A DNA stretch of 64,000 bases, from the NCBI GenBank assembly GCA_950295325.1, contig OX485808.1, forward strand, positions 31,020,527-31,084,526. The letters run 5' to 3'. The notes beneath the pieces are model-generated. The model ran no database searches and was not told where the DNA came from. It was given only the letters and a program-made list of their open reading frames with translations. This DNA comes from Polytrichum commune (lineage: Eukaryota; Streptophyta; Polytrichopsida; Polytrichales; Polytrichaceae). Made by a program: the position numbers and the translations under genes. This document shows, piece by piece, positions 49,546-61,232 of the stretch; the stretch's first letter is position 1; each line of letters begins with the position of its first letter.

Positions 49546-51772
49546 AAGGCCCAATACTGACATGTCCTTTAGTGCTGACTAGGCTTATACTAACCCCGTT
49601 CCCTCTGCCAAGTAGACCCCCTCATTCGTCCCTCTAGGCCCCACTTGTCAATTCTAGGGTTGAGATAAGCCACAGGATGACTCAGCTCCCCCATGCCAAA
49701 ACCCTAACTGACATCCCATACCCATCCATACCCATACATACGCATGCACGCATACCCATCCCATGTCATATCATGCCATGCCATGATGCATGGCCATGGC
49801 GATGCGCCTCCCTTGGAGCCCTTCTGTCTTCCTTCCTTTGTTCACCAAAGCCTAACCAAGGAAGACCCTTCGCCATCGCCATCGCCATAGCGATTTCCCA
49901 TTTGCATATTCTCGGTCAGGTGAACCTCGCGTCGCATGCGCTGCTGCCGTTGCAGGATCGGGCTGTCTGCGGGGACGGCGTTCAGGCCGCGCTTCGACTT
50001 CATTTTTTGTAAGTTGCGGACGGTGAGAGAGTGCAGTGTGTGCATTTCCGTGAGGGTTTTGGCGTTGTGATGAGTTGTTGATGCGATTTGGATGCGTTTG
50101 GGGCAACGTGGGACGGCATTCGAGGCGGGGAATTGCGGCAGATGTGTGTGGTTGATGGCGTTGTGATTGCTGAAACGGCAGTAGTGGTTCTGAGGTGTGA
50201 ATTCCACATGGAGCTCAGACGATGTGCGTGACCTGGGATGGCGTTTTTCTGTGAAGTTTTTTTTGGTTGGTGCAGAGAGGCAATAAGTTGGGTTTGAGCC
50301 TCTGAGAGGTTGAGAATTTGGATGTGGTTGCATAAATGGAACGTGTGGTTCTGGTGGAGTCTATTTGTGCGTATCGTGCATCGGGGATGATGATGACGAT
50401 GTGTTGCCGGGGGCTGCCATGGGAGGTCTCCGTTGATTGTGTGCAGTTTTGTTTAATCAATCCTCAGCTCAGATCTAATCTCGACAAGCATCGAGAGCGG
50501 ACTTAGGGCAAGGTTTCCCTTTCGACAGGGTTCATTTCGAGGTTTGTGGTTCGTGGAAATAGAATGATGACATTTGCCTCCTTCCTTGTTGGAGGGCGGC
50601 GGCGGCGGCACGACATGGTTGACGTTTTTGATCATGTGGTGGATCCAGTTGTTTGTGGATGTTTTCGTTCTGGGAAGTGTGTTTAAAGAGTGGACGATTC
50701 TAGTTGTTTGTTCGAGGTATCGATATCGTCGCGAAGCAATTGGTAGGTATTTGGTCCCCGTTTATCAATGTAGTGATTGTTTCGACCAGAAACATTTGGA
50801 ATTGGATACTTGTGGGTTACTGTACTCGGTGGTTGAAGTGGTTGTCTGGTAAAGGTTGAGCCGAATGCTTGATTACTTAAACCCTTGTTAGAAGCAGTCT
50901 TGGAACTGTTCCTCACGTGAAGAAGATCCGCAAACTTACTGCTTTAATATCTTGTGTGAAGTGACCTAGCTATTTATCAAGGAATATGGAAGGTCCTTGG
51001 ATGAGCAAAGGGTGTTTGAAGACGCAAGAAATCCATCATGTGCCATTGAGTACATTCTGTTATTGGACGGTGTGACGTATTGTTAAAGAGAGTATATGGG
51101 AGGGTGTTTGATTGAAGTGGTTGCAAGTTTATACTGAGACGATCATCTCTCCTGAGTGCATTTGAAGAGTATTGGGTTTAAAACTAGAAATGTATGAAGA
51201 AATATGTGTGACGTGATTTGTGAAATCATCATAAGAGAAATGAGCACCCTGCAGGTAAGCTGAGTAAGCTCTCTACCTCTAGGATGACCCTGAGCAGTCG
51301 ACACCTGTCGTCATAGAGATTAAGTCTGTGACATGGATAGCAATGCTGCAGGCACTTGTTATGCAGTCTTAACCTAGTGGCAAATGTGTAGGTTTGTTAT
51401 TTAGCAGATTTTGTTGTTTGGGATATGCAGCACTAAAGTGATTCATTGGGTTTCTTGAGTGAATGACTTAAATGAATGAGAGGTTCCGGAGTATAGTCTG
51501 TACACAGCACATGGTCGTATCTGATCATTTAAGTTGTTTCTCTGAACGTATAGTTTTTTGGGAAGTGCAAGGTGTCCAGATTGAAAATTGTGTACTTATT
51601 GATTGACGGACTGTTATTTTCAGATTGATGAAGCCGGGGAGTTGCTATCACGAGAGCATTATTGATTCGTGAACTTGGTTATATCCTTGGATCAGATAAA
51701 GAGTTACTGTTGCGGAAAAGTATATATAAGATTGTCTGCAACCTCTGGATTCCTGACAGAAGAACAGCGGAC
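49546..51772 (+). promoter_or_regulatory. Inverted duplication D1, arm B: captured MA3-gene promoter and leader
   Basis: An inverted copy of 31609-33803 pointing toward the DUF616 gene. It retains the ATG-rich leader block (49690-49800), the leader-intron donor (GTAAGTTG at 50009) and the acceptor (TTATTTTCAG ending 51623), then continues through the second leader exon and 13 codons of MA3 exon 1. The MA3 start codon is changed to TTG (51739 region), and the coding match stops at 'gaagaacagcg'. As a coding copy it is a dead fragment. As a promoter and leader it may drive the gene that starts 540 bp downstream. That use is inferred from position and strand. Confidence 0.7.
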
Positions 51773-51868
51773 ATGTGTTTGATGGCGTTCTTGCAGCAAC
51801 GGCAATAGTGGTCCTTAGGTGTGAATTCCGCATGGAGCTCAGATGACATGCATGGCCGGGGATGGGGG
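51773..51868 (+). repeat. Third fragment of the MA3 leader intron (D1-C)
   Basis: Matches minus-strand 33213-33117 and plus-strand 50135-50235 ('ggtgtgaattccgcatggag', 'aacggcaatagtgg'). It is joined directly to the end of arm B, so the duplication arrived in at least two pieces or was rearranged afterwards. Confidence 0.75.
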
Positions 51869-52309
51869 AGGATTTGATTGAGGATTTTTTTTAATGGTCT
51901 GCAGAATTTGGTGCAATTTCAGAATGTTCAGGATGTAAGAAAGATTGGCGAAATGTGTTGTGGGGCAAATCTGACGACGTTGGAGAGGTATGGGTGGACA
52001 TTAGGTGAATCAAATTTAGGTTTCCCTCAGCTAGGGGCAGATTGTCTTATGAAGCACGAGGATGCTTGTTGAATTCAGAATCGGAGCATAATTGACTCTC
52101 CTAGACAGGGCTGGCGATTGAAACATGTAACGGAGATGGTTTGATGAAGAGCAATAGTGGATTAGAATCTGGATATGCTATAAAGAGATCCATGGGAGAT
52201 GCCATATCTTGTGGAAGACTGGAAGTAATGTCTGCCATATAATGATTATATCAGCTTAAATACCTGTAATGATGATGATGATACGCCTGGGATGATATGG
52301 TATGAGAAG

Positions 52310-55300
52310 ATGGCCCTTCAAAGACAAGGAAGTGGTTCCTGGCAGGTGGGAATAGCTCCCGTGCTGAATGGTGAACACAAGCTTGTAGGCAGTCAGAGAC
52401 CTTCACCAGGTCATTCAAGGATGTATGATGGTGGGGCCAGAAGTGATCAAGGTGGACTTCTTCGACCAGGCATCAACTCAAGAAATCCTCTTAGATTTGT
52501 GAGAGGGAGGAGGCTGACACATTCAGGAGGGAGGAGTCTGCCATGTTCTACAGGCTCCCTAGTGGTTTTATGCTTTATTGTAGTGTTAATCACTATATTC
52601 AGCAGCGAGGCTATCAGTCATGCTCTTATAGGTCAGTTCAGCTCTTGCTTTTATTATGAAATGAAAATTGGATGTGGTGGAATGAAATGTGTGCAAATTG
52701 AGCATTGTGAAATGAAATGAGATGGCCACATATCATTCTTTCACAATTTCCACATGTCATTGTAATTAAAACCGTATTTGGAAGGTTTTTTGATGTTGAG
52801 AAAGTGCACTATCTTCGTAAAGACCCTTCCGGCTGGAAAGGGTTGGGTAGGGTTTTGGTCCGTTTGTTTTTTCAGATTTGCTTTGCCGTCGAGACAAAGT
52901 TTCGGTGCATTGCTAATATCCATGGCCTTTTTTTGCTGTGCAGGTGGAAAGGGTTCTACTCAACTGGATGACGTCTTTTCCAGATCGGTACTCCTTTGAT
53001 CAGCTCTTTATAGTGGTTCTCTGCTATTTAGTACTTCTCACACTTTTGGGTGGATGGGTTGCCAATGGGCGATCGGAAATATTGATTGAAAACAAGCTAT
53101 TTGAAAAGCCAAGTTTGAATATGTTGATGGGGTTAATGACATTCCCTTTTGAGCTTGACAAAATTTTAGAGAGTGTTAAGCTACTGTGACTTATGAAGCT
53201 TTGACACTCTTATCTTCAATGTGGATATTCTTTTGACTTGTGCGTTTGAAGGAATAATTACTGAGTAGGGGCCAGAATAAATAGAAATTTGATGGCTCTC
53301 AGTTTACTAGCTCTATGTGGTAAATTTATATATGGCACTTTCTTAAGAAGTGTTGCTCTTGTCCTTAATATTTACACAAGCTTTGAATACAGAGTGTGCT
53401 GTGCCTGGCTTATACATGCTATTCTGAGGGCACAGTCATAATGTGCTTGGTGGAGAATCCTGAATTTCAGCACTTTGCTTACATTGTACTATTCTCGTGT
53501 TGTTTCCAGGATAATCTGCTATTATCTAGGACTAAGGCGGAGTACATGCATAAGGGACAAGGTGGGATACCAGGTACTTGTTGTCTGGTCTTTACATTTT
53601 TTGCAAGAGTGGAAGTAATACTTGTTTATAAGTCAAGTATATTCTCTGCATTTGTCACATATTTTCATGAGTGTTTTCTACGCCTATGTCTTCTCTTTTC
53701 TTCTCTCTTAGTCTGGCAGGGGTCTTGAACTCTTGCCTCTCTGCAAAGTTGACATTTCAGAATCCTTAGCACCAATACATATGTCATTAGCATTTCACTA
53801 TAGAAGTGGATTACCCAAACCTACTCCTGTGGAGCATTGCATGCAATTTTTTCATTATGGAAGTGTATAACAATCTTGAGATGAACGATTGTTTGATCCT
53901 GGAAAGATGCAGATGCACAGACAGTGAATTAGAGGCAGAAATTAAGAGTAATCTGGTCCTGACAATGGTGAATCCTGAAACAGAAGGGGTTGGCGATCAT
54001 GTTGTAGATTCTATCAACCAGGAGATTCAAAACACACAACAGAGTGGTGGCTTATACAATGAGCAGGGTCGAGATGAGTTGGTGGAGTATGCAGCTCGAC
54101 ATGGACATCAAGAAGTTGGGAACAGAGGAGGGGACGTTTCTACAGGTCAGGGTCTAGGAGGTAGGCAGAAAGATGTCGTGAATACCAAGGTCCTTCAGCC
54201 TGATGAGGATGAATATGATGACGATGGAGGTGAGGAGGAAGTTGATAAGAAGTTTGGCGTTGATAGCAGTGAGGATCTCCAAAGCCTTCAGAAATCTACT
54301 GGTGTCAGTGGCACTGACCATGCCTTTGGTGGTAACTCCAAGGATTTGCATGAGCACTCAACGGAGCATAGCCTCACCACTTCTGCAGGCCACAATGAAA
54401 AATCTAGCTTCTTCCCAAATTACAACAAAGCAGATGCTGGCATGACTGTGGAGAAGTCTACAGAGTTGCAGCAGTCAGTGTCGCAAAAGCTTCCCAAATC
54501 AAGAAAGAAGCCTCGAAAGTCACCAAGTGTGTATCTTCTGCTTGTACTTGCTTTCTACAATTCAATTTATGTCAGCATTGAAGTTTATGAAGGGTTGTAT
54601 ATTGACCTGGTTGTTCCCAAGTTCACAAGATTGGTATGGGTGTATTCATGCATCCTTGTCACTTGTTCTGATATTTGGTCTTGTGTGGGTGTCTGAAGCT
54701 GCTCCTTGTGAGATACACTTTTTGGATTCAACAGTGGGTCTTCAAGAACCGCAAGGAAAGTCAAAGTTTGCAAATTTCTCTTTAAGCTATGTTGAAAGAG
54801 AGGAGCGTCCCTTGGGAAACACCAACTGGGCACCGAAGTTTGGAGGTCATCCAACCCTAGTGGAAAGGGAAAAATCTTTTCATGCAAAGGATCAAACCGT
54901 TCATTGTGGTTTTGTGAAGGCTCCGGAAGGAGAACCATGGACTGGATTTGAGTTGAGTGAAGAGGACACTGAGTTCCTGAGTACCTGCCACATTGCAGTC
55001 TCTTCCTGTATATTTGGAGCTTGGGATCACTTGAGGACTCCCACCAACAAGAAGGCAAGCAACAATATTGAGGATATGCAGATATGTTTCTTCAAAGTTT
55101 TCTAGGAATCTTCAGAGTGGAAGGATTTTTTGCATCAACTTGTGTAAGTTGTTGTAGCATCAAGGTCTGGGTCATTTTGGTGCAGTAAATGACTCCCTGC
55201 ACTGTATTTGCTTGGTGAATACATTTGATAAAAATCTTGTATATTGTGTTTCAACAGATGTCTAGTTCCTCGAAGGAGAAGGTTTGCTTTGTGATGTTCG

Positions 55301-56724
55301 TGGACCAGGAAAGCCTTGATGTCATAAAGCAGGACGGGCAAACACCCAATGAGAAGGGGGTTCTCGGCTTGTGGAGGTTGATTTTGATAAGGAATCTACC
55401 CTATCAGGATGGCAGGCGCAATGGAAAAGTGCCCAAGTTTCTCACTCACCGACTGTTTCCTAATGCCAGGTATGCAAATGTTCTAACATACATGAACACC
55501 TTGTACGAATAAGTGTATTGCATACAGAGTAGGAGGAATATGAATTTCTCTTCTCCATGTGTAGTTGGTTAGAACTTAAGCCGATCCAGGTTCCAGGATG
55601 AAAAGAATAGTCATGATGACCTTATTTTAAGGTGTCCTTACTGACGTGATCAGTCTTGGATGCCAGATATTCTATATGGCTGGACAGCAAACTCCGCCTA
55701 CATGCTGACCCGCTTTTGATATTGGAACATTTCCTGTGGAAGGGGAAGCATGAGTATGCTATTTCAAATCACTATGACCGTCACTGCGTGTGGGAAGAAG
55801 TAGCACAGAACAAAAAGCTGAACAAGTTCAACCACACCATTATTGACGAGCAGTTTCACTTTTATCAGCATGATGGGCTTCCCCGTTTCAATGCAACAGA
55901 TCCACATCGTCTTCTACCAAGTCGTAAGTGTTCACTTACATTTCATTGTTTTTCCATTTCAACAACAGAGCATTTCAATGTTTACTGATTAGTTAGTGTA
56001 TTGTATCTGAATTGAACGCAATGACAGGATCCAGTATCTTTGTCTGCATAAAAATTGTTAATCCCAACTTTATTGCTCATGCAGATGTGCCGGAAGGGTC
56101 GTTTATAGTCAGGGCTCACACCCCCATGTCCAACCTTTTTTCTTGTCTTTGGTTTAATGAAGTTGAGCGGTTTACACCACGAGATCAGCTAAGCTTTGCC
56201 TACACTTACCTTAAACTTGCTCGCACCAACCCAACAACAACTTTTCGATTGAACATGTTCAAGGTATTTGAGGTTCTATTTATTGTGCACAGAACAATTT
56301 TCACTACAATCTGTGTCTTATCAGTATGTAGAATTTGGCTGCGATTCAATACATTTGGTTGGTGTAGTCTTCAAGAATGCACATTTTTCATCCACCTTGG
56401 ACAGAATGTAATTTGGGGTTATATTTCTAGCTGGGCTTAAAGTTAAGTCTTTCATGAATGTGAACCTCTTGGAATGTATGAACTTCAAAGAGCAATCTCT
56501 ACATTGTGTGGAGCTTGTCTAATCCTCAAATTCATTGAAGTGGTAATTTTATTGTTTTGAATTGGATATTCTCTACACTAGATACATCTTTTAAGGAATC
56601 TGGAGGTTATTGCTCAGACTGATGAATTGATGAATATGTATCTGATTGTGTTCTGCAGGATTGCGAGCGAAAAGCAATGGCAAAATTGTACCATCACAGA
56701 GTGGAGGCAGCTGTGAGACATTGA
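52310..56724 (+). CDS. DUF616 (TOD1/MUCI70-like) type II membrane protein
   Basis: Nine exons join in frame to 701 residues: 52310-52631, 52944-52987, 53510-53573, 53921-54526, 54699-55054, 55258-55469, 55667-55923, 56085-56263 and 56659-56724. A basic N-terminal tail (about 1-80) precedes one transmembrane anchor at about 82-98 (SLVVLCFIVVLITIF), then a variable stalk with an acidic DEDEYDDDGGEEEVD patch. The conserved domain (about 348-690) shows FGGHPTLVERE, HCGFVKAPEGE, KVPKFLTHRLFP, YSIWLDSKLRL, AISNHYDRHCVW, VPEGSFIVRAHTPMSNLF and PRDQLSFAYTYLK. Plant relatives include MUCI70 (mucilage/cell-wall polysaccharide), TOD1 (reported as an alkaline ceramidase) and EMB2756, so a Golgi glycosyltransferase-like role is likely but not certain. 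ATG 52310 has excellent context (AAGATGGCC); an in-frame ATG at 52292 would add six residues. Intron 5 (55055-55257) has a GC donor. An exon 4 boundary at 54526 is the only one that keeps phase. Confidence 0.92.
55055..55257 (+). other. GC-AG intron in the DUF616 gene
   Basis: Donor AAG|GCAAGC, acceptor TTTCAACAG. Phase 0. No GT within reach keeps the conserved frame from TPTNKK to MSSSSKEKVCFVMFVD. The AG|GCAAG context is the usual one for GC donors. It falls inside the conserved domain. Confidence 0.8.
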
Positions 56725-57063
56725 TGATGTGTGCATGGCTTCCTTTCTTAAATCCTCCATCTGTTTGTAAATCACTGTGTTGGCTCCTGCAGCTGCTGGA
56801 AAATGTTTGCTGCAGTTGGAATCCTTTCAAATTTGGTAAATGCACACACATTCATTATTTCCATATTGATATAATAATTTTAGCACAGCCACAATTTTGA
56901 CATCCAGAGTTGATTATTCAAATCTCGGATAAAATCCAGTTTTTTTAGTCAAGAGTGGCCTACCTGCCGCATCTGCGTTGTAAGAAGGCAAAGGTCTGAG
57001 GTAGAGATTGTGGATTGGCTGAGATCTTCTATTACTTTTTAAGTTAACTTAATTCTTGTGGAA

Positions 57064-57219
57064 GGGAACATGCATATGCAATCTAGATTAATAGAGCAGC
57101 AGGCGAAGTTTCTAGTTGATTGGGAGTTCATTCAGATTACTTTCTACCTGAATAAACTCCCGGTCATCTAGAAACGCTGCCTGCTGCTCTGTGTATCTAA
57201 ATTGCATATGCATGTTCCC
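57064..57219. repeat. Foldback with 72-bp arms, coding-like
   Basis: Arms 57064-57135 and 57148-57219 are ungapped reverse complements matching at 61 of 72 positions, with a 12-nt loop. Each arm, read outward-in, encodes a similar peptide (GNMHMQ..., then EQQA.FL.D.EFIQ), so the structure arose by inverted duplication of a coding fragment. The right arm continues on the minus strand as KPDFWRLVLNDKVPIPV before GNMHMQ. The parent gene is not recognised. It resembles a young MIRNA or siRNA foldback. Confidence 0.75.
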
Positions 57220-57224
57220 ATCCA

Positions 57225-58139
57225 CAGGAATTGGGACCTTATCATTAAGCACCAACCTCCAAAAGTCCGGCTTTACTTTTCTTACTGTATAGCACATTCA
57301 GGGAACAATTTTGCTAGGTATGGTGAAGAAGACCATGTATTTCTAACCATATTTATGCTTGTTCTTTCCATAGTTCAGACTTTGGGCGGGAACCTCTCAG
57401 GTTTGAAACCTACCATTGATCACAATGACTAGCTGTAAAGCATCTGCATTGTATAACAGTCATCAAGTCAAAAGTAAATTTGGCCAGTGTTGATGTACTT
57501 TTCAATTTAATCCTCACCTTTTCTCCTCTCTAGGGTTGAAGCGTGCTCACCCCTACAGTGTTTCTATTTTGGGCTTTTCCTTATGGCAAAAGCCCAAGGT
57601 TTTGTAGTTTGTGGAACTACTTGGAATCTGCTTGTTGAAGTGAGAATGAGTGTGCACCTTGTGTGAAGGGTTGTATGAATGAGGGAATTCACTATAACCC
57701 AGTTTATCGTTGAATGGTATCAGGGTGAGTATTTTGAAGTAACAACTTGTGACTCTACTTTTCTCAAGCCTCTTCTGGTTGTTGAATGCCTAAATGCTTG
57801 ATCAACTAGTTTTGTGGTTTTGTATATTTAAAACCTATGTTTCTCACATCATAGGTTTCTCTATTTGCATCTGAGTATCTAAAGAAGTGAAAGTTCTGTT
57901 GGTATTCTTTCCAATGAATTTTGAGCCTATGTTGGAACCTATGTTGAGTTACTCAAAATTTAATCCTTCAATTGTGTAAGCTCGCAAATGAGGCAAAAAG
58001 GCAAAGCCCACAAGACTTCAAGGAACATCTTTTCCATTCACACCTCCTCGGAAAGAAAATTGGAATGAATGATTTTAACATTTTCTTGCATTAACTGTAG
58101 TTGTAATTTAGATCTAGAAATTTGTGGTCATATGGTTGG
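57225..58139. other. Intergenic DNA after the DUF616 gene
   Basis: No gene recognised. It carries the minus-strand extension of the hairpin's right-arm coding fragment to about 57297. Confidence 0.4.
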
Positions 58140-59120
58140 AGCCTTCAGTTCTTTTCAAAGAACTGACACCGCTCTGTTTGTTCCGCAGTCAGTGAATTAG
58201 GAAGGCCGTGACGCCTCAACAGGATCTCAAAATTTGTAATTTGTACTGTACATTCATCATTCTCCAATATAAAGTACACTTCAATAAGTTATCACTGCAG
58301 TATACAGAGTATATAAGTTAGCACTCGCTTTGCAACTCAGCATCTCAGCATCATTTGTCAAAACCCTAATTTAGTTCTTTTTACACAATCGAAACCACTT
58401 CCTCTGTTCCGCAGTCAGTGTGAATTGCTTAAATGGAGGAAGGCTGTCATTCCTAATGGCTTTGCTGGGAGCTCGAATATTGTGTTTTGTAAGTTCACTA
58501 TTCTCCAATAATTTGAAGTACACATAAAATGCACACTTTAACATCCACATTGTAGTGTATAGCACTTGTTTTGCGTCAATACCATCACTTGACTTCTGAG
58601 TTTCTACATCCTTTCTCAAAACCTTAAACTTAAACTTAGTTCTTAGTTCTTTTCAAAGAACTGAAACCGCTTCCTCTGTTCTGCAGTCAACTCAAATTGC
58701 TGATGCTGAAATGCAGGAAGGCTGTGAGGCCTCATGGCTTTCATGGGAGCTCGAAAACTGTGTTGTGTAAATTCATTATTCTCCAACAGATTAAAGTACA
58801 CTTACAAAGTATATATGTAGAAAACCAAACTGCAGTATATAAAGTATATAGCACTTGTTTCCATCACTGGACTTCCAAGTTTTTTCATACTTCCTCAAAA
58901 CCCTAACTTCACTTAGTTCTGTTCAAAAGAACTGAAAGCGTTTCAGCTGTTCTGCAGACATTGTGAATTGCTGAGCCTCAAAAACTGTACGAAGGATGTG
59001 ACACCTCATGGCTTTTATGTGAGCTCGGAAATTGTGTTTCGTAATCTCACCATACTCGAGCATATTGAAGATCACATAGCATTCCGTGTCGTGCTGCATT
59101 TCATATGTAACCTTTCGGGC
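58140..59120 (-). repeat. Tandem array (about four ~260-bp units) encoding a repeated C-terminal peptide
   Basis: Units start near 58140, 58375, 58645 and 58910. On the minus strand they encode related endings: SAEQLKRFQFF (unit 4), TAEQRKRFQFFEKN (unit 3), TAEQRKWFRLCKKN (unit 2), and a broken version (unit 1). Each is preceded by an FRAHIKAM / FRAPMKAM / IRAPSKAI stretch. Unit 4 has the longest upstream frame (TYEMQHDTECYVIFNMLEYG). This looks like repeated duplication of a terminal exon of an unidentified minus-strand gene, now mostly decayed. Confidence 0.6.
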
Positions 59121-59194
59121 TTGGGATGAGGTGGAGGCAGAGGAGCTCCTTCAAAGCACTTGACGCCATCAACCTCGACAACCTTTGAGGCAGT

Positions 59195-59590
59195 GTCCGG
59201 GGAGATTTTGGAGCAATATCAGTCAAGATCCTAGTGTTACATGTTAGATTCCAAGTCCAACCGGTTACACGTTGAAGTCTGTCGGTTTTTCTTCTGAATT
59301 TGATGTATGTTTTCTAGATTCCTCTAAAACAATGGGTAATTTTCCTGAAGTCTTGAACTTCAATCGGTTGTTTCTCAATTGGTCAAAGATCCTCATGTTT
59401 CCAAGTCCAACTGGTTACATGTTGAAACCTTTTGAGTTTTCTTTATTAAATTGAGGTGTATTCCCTAGATTCCTCTAAAATGATCGGAAATCTTCCTGAG
59501 GTCTTGCACTTCAACTGATTATTTCTCAAACTCAACTGGTTCATCTATAACTAGTAGTCGGTTCTCCGTGTTCATTGCTTGGAGGCACCA
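59195..59590 (+). repeat. Dispersed repeat R5 ('accggtt' repeat), two tandem units
   Basis: Two units of about 170 bp (59219-59385 and 59386-59560) related to 26640-26890. They share 'ccaagtccaaccggttaca', 'tagattcctctaaaa', 'cctgaagtcttgaacttcaa' and 'ggttctccgtgttcattg'. Confidence 0.65.
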
Positions 59591-61232
59591 CACTTTGATG
59601 AATTCATGGGAACTTCAGAACAGTCCATTTTGTTGAGAGCTCACCAAGAGCTTGTTGAGATGAAAAGGTAGTCAGACAGAAAGACATATAAATTGATAGA
59701 TATAAATGCAGGACTTATCAAGGAAGTGAACATAAATGGAAGAGCCTCTTCTCCCTGCCAACTTTTTAGTGGAGGGTTCGATAAAGAGGCGAAGAGATCT
59801 TCGTAATATTATTCAACTGAGTGATCAATTTGGGTGGGGTTGGGAATATGTCATGTAAAGGAGCAAAAACTATACCTTAAGGATGCTTGTCAATAAGTAG
59901 ATTTGGCTTGAAAAACAAGTCAGATTTGGATGAAGCATTGTCACTGAATATTATAAGGATGGAGCGGCTAACAACAATTGAATAATGTTATGTTGGTTGG
60001 CATAACTATGTACCCGTAGAGGACTATTTATTCCGACAAAAATGAACAATTCGTGCTTAATGTTTTGTCATGTTTTGTCATGCTCACATTGGCTAAGACC
60101 ATCTTGTATCCAATGTGGAAACTACATGGCAACATTGCTATAGTGAAGATGAAATACACTGCCCTCCATGGTAATTCCAGTTTTAGACTGGAATGCAATT
60201 GTGTGATACGAATATGGGACCCCACCAAGAGCTTGTGGGAATGAAGGGTGTAAGGGAGGGAATTAAGGTAGAGGGTCTTAATTGATTACTTTTTCCAAAC
60301 TAGTCCACTGCTCCTAGGATATGCAACACATGACTAGTACGAGATGGTTAGCAACTTGAAATTGAGGCCATCATGGCTTCACTAAATATGATATTTAGAG
60401 TCACCAATTCTAATTGTCTTGCTCAATACTAATTGTGAAACGTGATACAGTGTCACCAACACTAAATGTCAACCAACATTATTTGTCATTCCTTGTAGTT
60501 TTTTTGGGGGAATATAGGTTTACACTGTTGCAATTACTGTCACTTACCAAGTGATTTTTCGTCCAAATTTCAATCATCCATGACGATATTTCATCACAAG
60601 TCGCTGACAAGAGAAGGTAGGGTTTTGGTCAATGGATGAACTTGTCCATCATCCATGATAGTATTAATTGTCAAAAGTGAATATTCTCATGCTTATTAAA
60701 TGATCATATATGTCCTCCTTGATTATGTTGAATAATGAGTTTAGAATGATTATCATATTTTGATCACATAGTCTAGTCTCCTTTAAACACATGTTTTTTT
60801 TTTATATTCATTGTTGAAGCCAAACCTAACCACATACCACTCAATATATTATAAGTATCCAATTAAGATAAGTAACCAAATTAGGCACGTTCAAGAAACT
60901 TGAGGTCCCAAAGCACCCCTCATGGTCGTTATTTTTGGACTCAAAATTGGACCCAAGTCAAAGGATTAATTTCTCAAAACAAGAAAATTATCTTCCTAAA
61001 TTGAGACTAGCAACATTCGGTGAGAAATTGATACCACATTAGCGTCACTTGATTTTTTCATACCTTAGATCCGGACCCTAGTGTAAACTCCTTGGTCCAA
61101 AATACTGCTCTCGACCAATAGGATTGCTGGGTTTTGGGAGTTTCTTTGGTCTTGGACCCTAGTGTGAACCCACCCTCACACTCACACAAGGGGAAGTGTT
61201 TGCTGGTGTTTCGGTGTTTTGTTGCAGCGAAA
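59591..61232. other. Intergenic DNA upstream of ALG11
   Basis: Gene-free. 60660-60910 is a copy of dispersed repeat R1, and 60600-60660 resembles 18780-18840. Two direct 'ggaccctagtgt.aac' motifs (about 61074 and 61146) lie just upstream of the ALG11 start. No clear TATA box. Confidence 0.45.
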
